DNA from: an uncultured Clostridia bacterium
GTDB taxonomy: Bacteria > Bacillota > Clostridia > Peptostreptococcales > Anaerovoracaceae
Direction of reading: 5' to 3'
Length of the DNA: 64,000 bases
Assembly (NCBI GenBank): GCA_945830395.1
Contig: CALZYE010000004.1
Span: 54,342-118,341, forward strand
Position numbers and translations under genes: made by a program. The number at the start of each line of letters is the position of its first letter. Position 1 is the first letter of the stretch. The notes beneath the pieces are model-generated. The model was not told the origin of the DNA. It did no database searches and saw only the letters and a list, made by a program, of their open reading frames with translations. Positions 58,451-64,000 of this stretch are shown in pieces.

Positions 58451-59182
58451 ATGATAGAGTTTAAGAATGTATCTAAGAGTTATGGCAGCATCAAGGCTTT
58501 AAAGAACTTGAATATCACAATAAACAACGGAGAGATATTAGGATTAATCGGTCATAACGGAGCGGGAAAATCCACAGCGATTAAATCTCTTGTCAGTGTC
58601 ATAAAACCGACGGAGGGGGAAATAAGGGTTGACGGCTTGAGCCTGAAGGAGAACAGGGTGGCAATTAAAAAGAAAATCGGGTATGTGTCAGACTCTCCCG
58701 ACCTGTTTCTCAGATTGTCAGCCATGGACTACTGGGATTTTATAGCAGGTGCTTACGGGCTTTCAGATGCTGATAAGGAAAAGAGAGTAAAAGAACTTCT
58801 TAAAATATTTGACTTGGAAGATGCCGTTTTTCAGCCAATTGAATCTTTTTCCCATGGAATGAGACAAAAAGTGTTCTTAATAGGGGCGCTTCTTGCAAAT
58901 CCTGATATATGGGTCTTGGATGAACCTATGACAGGACTTGATCCCCAAGCGGCATTTGACCTTAAGGAACTTATGAGAAAGCATGCAGGTGAGGGTCATA
59001 CGGTGATTTTCTCAACCCATGTGCTTGAAGTTGCAGAACAGATTTGTGACAGAATCGCTATTTTGAAAAAGGGGGAGCTTATATATCTGGGAACTATTCA
59101 GGCATTGAAGGAGATGCATCCTGAGCAAAGTCTTGAGCGGATTTATCTGGATATGGCAGGCAGAAAAGAGGAAAACCGATGA
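58451..59182 (+). CDS. ABC transporter ATP-binding protein
   Basis: GHNGAGKSTAIKSLVSVIKPTEG; SHGMRQKVFLIGALL; WVLDEPMTGLDP. Confidence 0.9.
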   Translation: MIEFKNVSKSYGSIKALKNLNITINNGEILGLIGHNGAGKSTAIKSLVSVIKPTEGEIRVDGLSLKENRVAIKKKIGYVSDSPDLFLRLSAMDYWDFIAGAYGLSDADKEKRVKELLKIFDLEDAVFQPIESFSHGMRQKVFLIGALLANPDIWVLDEPMTGLDPQAAFDLKELMRKHAGEGHTVIFSTHVLEVAEQICDRIAILKKGELIYLGTIQALKEMHPEQSLERIYLDMAGRKEENR

Positions 59183-60843
59183 GATGGTCTATGATAAAGA
59201 GCCTGATAAGGCTGAACCTGGTGTATTCTACAGATACCGCAACAGTGGACAGAATTAGAAAGAAGCAAAGAGAAAATCCCAATTTAAATATGTCCATGAG
59301 ATTGATCAGGACGCAGCTTATAGTAGGAACTCTGTTTGCAGCTGTTTTCGGGATTATGCTCATGTTTATCGACATGAAAAAGAATCCGGAGCAGTTTGGG
59401 ATATATGGCTTTTTCTTCGTTATGGTAACTTTTTTGCAAAGCTTTCTGGTTATTTTCAATGTTTTCTATGAGAGCAGGGACATGGAAGGATATAGACATA
59501 TTCCGGTGACTACGGCAGAGGTTATACTGGGAAAGAGTGTGACGGTCATAATGGGTACTTTTTTCTATCTTTTCCCGTTGATTGTAATATTTTTTGTAAT
59601 GCCGTTCAAGGCGGCTCCAAATATTCCCCTTGCAGTTTGTTTTGCCCTGACGAACACGGTTTTAATTCCTACGGGAGTTTTAATATCAGCTTTTGTGCTG
59701 ATAAATATTATCGGCGCCACATCGGTTTTTCAGCGGCACAAGAAAGGGGTATCTGCAGTACTTACAGGAATTGTGTCCATGATTTTGGGAATAAGTTTCC
59801 TTGCCCTAAATCCCCAGCTTTTTATATACGATTTGCTCAAGAACCATACAGGGTTATTTGAGCCGTACATTAAGCTCTTAGAATTTGAGGCGAGTCCCAC
59901 CATAAAAGGAGCTGCCGTTACATTGGGACCATGGCTTTTAATCAGCATTTTTGGGATTTTGTACACAAGAAAGGTGATATTGACAAACCTGTATGAGCAG
60001 GTTTCAGGTAGCCAGTCCCAAAATGCCGGCGGAAAAAAGCATAAGCTGAAAGTTGCAAATGAAGATACCTTAAAGCAGGAAAAAAATCTAAAGAACATGA
60101 AGCAGGGCTTTTGGAAGGGAAGAAGCCTCAAAAGACTGCTTTTTAAGTATAATTTGGGACTTTTGCTTGACACTACGGTGCTGTTTCAATTTTTGATTAC
60201 GCCCCAGATTATAATGCCCCTTGTCATGTCAAGCTCAATATATCAAACATCAAAGTACATGAATGGAATTGCAATTGACTGGCAGTATTCAATTGTAGCT
60301 GTTGTAACAGGTATATTTTATGCATTTATGACATCGGGAATGCTGCACTTTATCATTATATCTTTGGACAGAGAGAATTTTAATTTTATAAAATCCTTGC
60401 CTATGGATTTTTCAGAGTATATAATGTACAAGTTCCGGTTTGCTTTTGTTGTACAAGACATAATCCCGATGGCGTTTATCATTGGAATCTGTGTGTGGCT
60501 GAGAATACCGTATTATATAATGCTGATGGTCAGCCTGTCATTTTTGTTCACCGCATTACTGATTTGCCACCGGGACTTCAAAAGCGACTACAAACATTTA
60601 GACCTGGATTGGCAGAGCGTTACACAGCTTGCAAACAGAGGCGGAAGTAATATAAAGAAGGTGCTTATATTTTTTCTGGTAATATTTTTAGGTACACTCT
60701 TTACCGTTATATCCTATTTTATATCGAAAGAGATGTCTCTTGAGCTTGTAAGAACGATTTCGGTTTTGATGCTGATTTTGCTCGCCCTTATCAGCCTGTC
60801 TTATCACAGGATGGAGGTCAGGTTTTGGAAATCCCAATCATAG
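59179..60843 (+). CDS. ABC transporter permease, ~554 aa
   Basis: Multi-pass hydrophobic; 4-nt overlap with the preceding ATPase gene. Confidence 0.8.
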   Translation: MRWSMIKSLIRLNLVYSTDTATVDRIRKKQRENPNLNMSMRLIRTQLIVGTLFAAVFGIMLMFIDMKKNPEQFGIYGFFFVMVTFLQSFLVIFNVFYESRDMEGYRHIPVTTAEVILGKSVTVIMGTFFYLFPLIVIFFVMPFKAAPNIPLAVCFALTNTVLIPTGVLISAFVLINIIGATSVFQRHKKGVSAVLTGIVSMILGISFLALNPQLFIYDLLKNHTGLFEPYIKLLEFEASPTIKGAAVTLGPWLLISIFGILYTRKVILTNLYEQVSGSQSQNAGGKKHKLKVANEDTLKQEKNLKNMKQGFWKGRSLKRLLFKYNLGLLLDTTVLFQFLITPQIIMPLVMSSSIYQTSKYMNGIAIDWQYSIVAVVTGIFYAFMTSGMLHFIIISLDRENFNFIKSLPMDFSEYIMYKFRFAFVVQDIIPMAFIIGICVWLRIPYYIMLMVSLSFLFTALLICHRDFKSDYKHLDLDWQSVTQLANRGGSNIKKVLIFFLVIFLGTLFTVISYFISKEMSLELVRTISVLMLILLALISLSYHRMEVRFWKSQS

Positions 60844-60906
60844 AGTATGGTCGTTTTCAGGAAATATGATTGGAGAAGGAGTGGATTTGACGGAGGAAGT
60901 GGAAAA

Positions 60907-62283
60907 ATGAAGAAGTATGATATTATCATTGCCGGCGCAGGCGCCGGAGGGGTTTTTATGGCTTACGAGCTTACCAAATCAGGTGTTGATGCAAATATTT
61001 TGATGATAGACAAGGGAGCACCTTTGGAAAAGAGGGTCTGTCCCATTAAGGCGGGGAAAACGGAAACCTGCGTAAAATGTTCACCTTGCCACATTATGAA
61101 CGGATACGGCGGTGCAGGAACACTTTCGGATGGAAAGTACAATATAACCACACAGTTCGGCGGCGACCTGCACAAGTTTGTGGGAGAAGAACAGGCTATG
61201 ACCCTCATGGAGTATGTTGATGAGGCTTTATGTTCCATGGGCGGAGCCGATGCAAAACTTTATTCAACGGCAAGTTCGGATTTAAAGACGAAGTGCCTTC
61301 AACATGATTTGCATCTTCTTGAAGCAAAGGTGAGGCATCTTGGAACGGATAGAAATGTGAGAATCCTCGGCAAGATTTTTGAGTATATTTCATCTAAGAT
61401 TGAAATGAAATACTATACGAGCATTGAAGATGTCGAAAGGCTTAAGGATGGAACCTTTAAGGTGGTTACAAAAGGTGAGGAATTTCAATGCAGGGATTTG
61501 GTTCTTGCAACGGGTCGCTCAGGCTCCAAATGGATTTCCAAGATATGTGATAAATTCGGCATAGAACAGATGAAAAATCGTGTTGACATAGGCGTTAGAG
61601 TGGAGCTTCCCGCAGAAGTGTTTAAACACATCACAGACGATGTGTACGAAAGCAAAATCGTATATAAGACTAAACAGTACAACGACCTTGTGAGAACTTT
61701 CTGCATGAATCCCTATGGCGAGGTGGTTTCAGAGAATACAAACGGAATAGTCACAGTTAACGGGCACAGCTATGCAGACCCCTCCCTCCATACGGGAAAT
61801 ACCAACTTTGCTCTGCTCGTTTCAAATCAGTTCACAGAGCCTTTCAAGGACAGCAACGAATACGGTGAATCCATAGCAAGGCTTTCCAATATGCTGGGTG
61901 GAGGAGTTCTTCTTCAAAGGTTCGGGGACTTGGTGAAAGGCAGAAGAAGCAGCGAAAGAAGAATGGAAAAATGCTTCACAAAGCAGACTCTTAATGCGAC
62001 GGCAGGAGATTTGAGCCTTGTGATTCCGAAGCGTCAGCTGGACAGCATAATTGAAATGGTTTATGCTTTAGATAAGATTGCTCCGGGAACGGCAAACGAG
62101 GATACTCTGCTTTACGGTGTGGAGGTTAAATTCTATAATTCAAAGGTTAAAGTGGATGAGAATCTTGAAACTTCGATGAAAGGTCTCTATGTCATAGGGG
62201 ACGGTTCGGGAGTTACACACTCCCTTTCTCAAGCTTCGGCAAGCGGAGTTTATGTTGCAAGGTGTCTTGCGGGGAAATATTAA
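60907..62283 (+). CDS. FAD-dependent oxidoreductase with cysteine cluster
   Basis: MKKYDIIIAGAGAGGVFMAYEL (Rossmann); RVCPIKAGKTETCVKCSPCHIMNGYGGAGTLSDGKYN; GLYVIGDGSGVTHSLSQASASGVYVAR. Confidence 0.88.
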   Translation: MKKYDIIIAGAGAGGVFMAYELTKSGVDANILMIDKGAPLEKRVCPIKAGKTETCVKCSPCHIMNGYGGAGTLSDGKYNITTQFGGDLHKFVGEEQAMTLMEYVDEALCSMGGADAKLYSTASSDLKTKCLQHDLHLLEAKVRHLGTDRNVRILGKIFEYISSKIEMKYYTSIEDVERLKDGTFKVVTKGEEFQCRDLVLATGRSGSKWISKICDKFGIEQMKNRVDIGVRVELPAEVFKHITDDVYESKIVYKTKQYNDLVRTFCMNPYGEVVSENTNGIVTVNGHSYADPSLHTGNTNFALLVSNQFTEPFKDSNEYGESIARLSNMLGGGVLLQRFGDLVKGRRSSERRMEKCFTKQTLNATAGDLSLVIPKRQLDSIIEMVYALDKIAPGTANEDTLLYGVEVKFYNSKVKVDENLETSMKGLYVIGDGSGVTHSLSQASASGVYVARCLAGKY

Positions 62284-62304
62284 ATAAGCTTTATATGAGT
62301 TCAC

Positions 62305-62363
62305 AAAAAGACTGACACTTAGGGAAATGCAGCTGTTCTGTAAATCCTAAATGTCAGTCTTTT
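62305..62363. terminator. Bidirectional terminator between convergent genes
   Basis: AAAAGACTGACACTTAGG ... CCTAAATGTCAGTCTTTTG long stem. Confidence 0.85.
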
Positions 62364-62445
62364 GAGTATCCTGTCACTTTTTATGATGTATGCTTTGCTT
62401 TAGACTGTCAATCTCGTAATTTATATGATTTTCATGTTTGGTTTT

Positions 62446-63006
62446 CTATACCGTATACTTTGCTTCAAGCCGGGAAAGCATGTCAAGATAGTGCTTTTGA
62501 GTGCCCGCTTCTTCGGCGGCCTTCTCAAAATCTTTGCAGCGTTTGTCTATCTCTGAGAAAACATCTTCTCCTAATTGACGCTCTGCAAAGGTGAAAACTA
62601 CGCTGTTCTCCTTTTCGATATGAATCTGAAGAAGGTGAGCATAGGCCATAGCCTCGGTCAAAATATCGAGTTTATGCTCTGTGGTTTTATTCTCCTTATA
62701 TTCATTCAGCGCCGTTTCAAGTCCTAAAATATGGCTTCTGCCAAGATCATGCTCCACAAGCATACCGTGTGTAATCAAGGTTTCTGCTACGGGACCCAGC
62801 TTTGAAACCATTTCGGGAAAGAGAATTTTCTCTTCTTTTCCGTGATGATGCTTATCTGCGTAGTTTCTGACAAAATCTATCATGTTTCTGAAATCTGCAT
62901 CATTTATTTCTGCACCTTCGAGAATTCCGCAGCATGCGTGCCTGATAACATTAAGCATTCTGACTATGTTATCGTGTTCAAATATTAGACATTCAGTACT
63001 GTACAT
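62446..63006 (-). CDS. Hemerythrin-domain protein
   Basis: FEHDNIVRMLNVIRH...YADKHHHGKEEKILFPEM...HLLQIHIEKENSVVF. Confidence 0.88.
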   Translation of the reverse strand: MYSTECLIFEHDNIVRMLNVIRHACCGILEGAEINDADFRNMIDFVRNYADKHHHGKEEKILFPEMVSKLGPVAETLITHGMLVEHDLGRSHILGLETALNEYKENKTTEHKLDILTEAMAYAHLLQIHIEKENSVVFTFAERQLGEDVFSEIDKRCKDFEKAAEEAGTQKHYLDMLSRLEAKYTV

Positions 63007-63022
63007 TTATTTTCCTCGCTTT

Positions 63023-63625
63023 TTATTTGATTGACAGCTTATAATGGTTAAAGTCTGATGCAGTAACCTTCATTTTGCTGTTCTTTAACATTCCTTCCAT
63101 AACCTTGAGCCTCAGCCTGTAGTAGTTTGCAGGATCTCCGCCGGCATCAACCCAGTATGAGCCGTGAATGTCTTGGCATTGCTGCCAAGTATAGCATGTA
63201 CTGTCTTGAGAGGTAACGCTGTTTACCCGGTCGCAGGGCATGCCGTTCAGAAGGGTGTCGTCAAACTTTCTGTATATATCAGAGGCGGTATCGGATTCAG
63301 CTGCCGGATTTTTGCTGCCGAAGTCAAAGGCTGTTTTTTCGATTTCGCTTATTCTGGAAGAATCGGCGGAAAGGATGTCCGTAACAAGCCGCGCATATCT
63401 TTCTTCCGCCGCCTTAATTCTTTTCTGAAGCCATCCATGAATGTTTGCAAGGTCGATTAATTCCTCAAGGGGCTTCATGTCAGAAGAAGCATATTTTTTT
63501 ATAAGCGTTCTGTCCATATCCCAATCATTTTTTTCGGCACAGTCCAGTATACTTTTGGATAAATCCTCCTGAAAGCGAATTTTATTGTACAGCCAGTAGT
63601 GAATAGGTCCCAAAAAAGCACTCAT
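63023..63625 (-). CDS. Hypothetical protein between hemerythrin and DUF1858 genes
   Basis: MSAFLGPIHYWLYNKIRFQEDLSKSILDCAEKND...; tight spacing to neighbours. Confidence 0.75.
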   Translation of the reverse strand: MSAFLGPIHYWLYNKIRFQEDLSKSILDCAEKNDWDMDRTLIKKYASSDMKPLEELIDLANIHGWLQKRIKAAEERYARLVTDILSADSSRISEIEKTAFDFGSKNPAAESDTASDIYRKFDDTLLNGMPCDRVNSVTSQDSTCYTWQQCQDIHGSYWVDAGGDPANYYRLRLKVMEGMLKNSKMKVTASDFNHYKLSIK

Positions 63626-63626
63626 T

Positions 63627-63857
63627 CTATGCCTCCCGAGCCTTTTCCGCTATCGCCTTATTCACAGCCTCAAGAACCTTATCCGGTTCCAAACCGTGAA
63701 CAAAGCAGGCATCCTTAAGTGATTCAGCCTGAGAAGAAGGGCAGCCGAGGCAATGCATTCCGTGTGAAATGAGAGTCTCAATAGTTTCAGGATGTTCTGC
63801 TACAAGCTGGCCTACCAAAATATCTGCGTTTACTGTTTTTATATCTTTCATTTTCAT
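63627..63857 (-). CDS. DUF1858-domain protein
   Basis: VGQLVAEHPETIETLISHGMHCLGCPSSQAESLKDACFVHGLEPDKVLEAVNKAI; RBS GGAGG upstream. Confidence 0.88.
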   Translation of the reverse strand: MKMKDIKTVNADILVGQLVAEHPETIETLISHGMHCLGCPSSQAESLKDACFVHGLEPDKVLEAVNKAIAEKAREA

Positions 63858-64000
63858 ATCCTCCTAAAGTTTTGATATTTCTATAGTCTAACTATACCCC
63901 GTTTTTTAAAAATTATCCGTATCAAGTATTATAATTTTAAAAAATAAAAATTAAGACCGATAAAATTAAGAATGTAAAATATTTTTGACAGGGGTTAAAT

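Overview
The window looks like chromosomal DNA from a low/medium-GC anaerobic Firmicute (Clostridia/Eubacteriales-like; lineage is inferred, not tested). Most of it is dense housekeeping and metabolic gene content. From left to right: partial class III ribonucleotide reductase (nrdD, reverse strand, missing from the ORF track because it runs off the edge); a double-headed acyl-CoA synthetase; greA; lysS with a C-terminal tRNA-binding domain; a scar joining two truncated genes (AraC and ORF6N); pabA/pabB/pabC; an ArsR/HMA/P-type ATPase metal-efflux operon; an Lgt-like protein and a lipoprotein; purC; an FHA-FtsW/RodA fusion with a partner PBP; ahpC; a four-gene (Re-)citrate synthase-like/GntR/aconitase/isocitrate dehydrogenase cluster; dltA-B-C-D plus an unannotated 40-aa DltX-like ORF; rlmD; a small island carrying a Hanks-type Ser/Thr kinase; two CnaB-repeat surface proteins flanking a BceAB-RS-like module; a TetR/ABC/ABC/ECF operon; a further ABC pair; an FAD oxidoreductase; and a DUF1858/unknown/hemerythrin cluster. 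The strongest candidates for something new are: (i) the ~1.9-kb kinase island at the 3' end of rlmD, bounded by a 17-bp perfect direct repeat, with a second rlmD-like C-terminal remnant at its far end; (ii) the dltX-like micro-ORF after dltD; (iii) the citrate-to-2-oxoglutarate cluster with a synthase likely to be misnamed isopropylmalate synthase. No CRISPR array, rRNA, tRNA or complete transposase was recognised.
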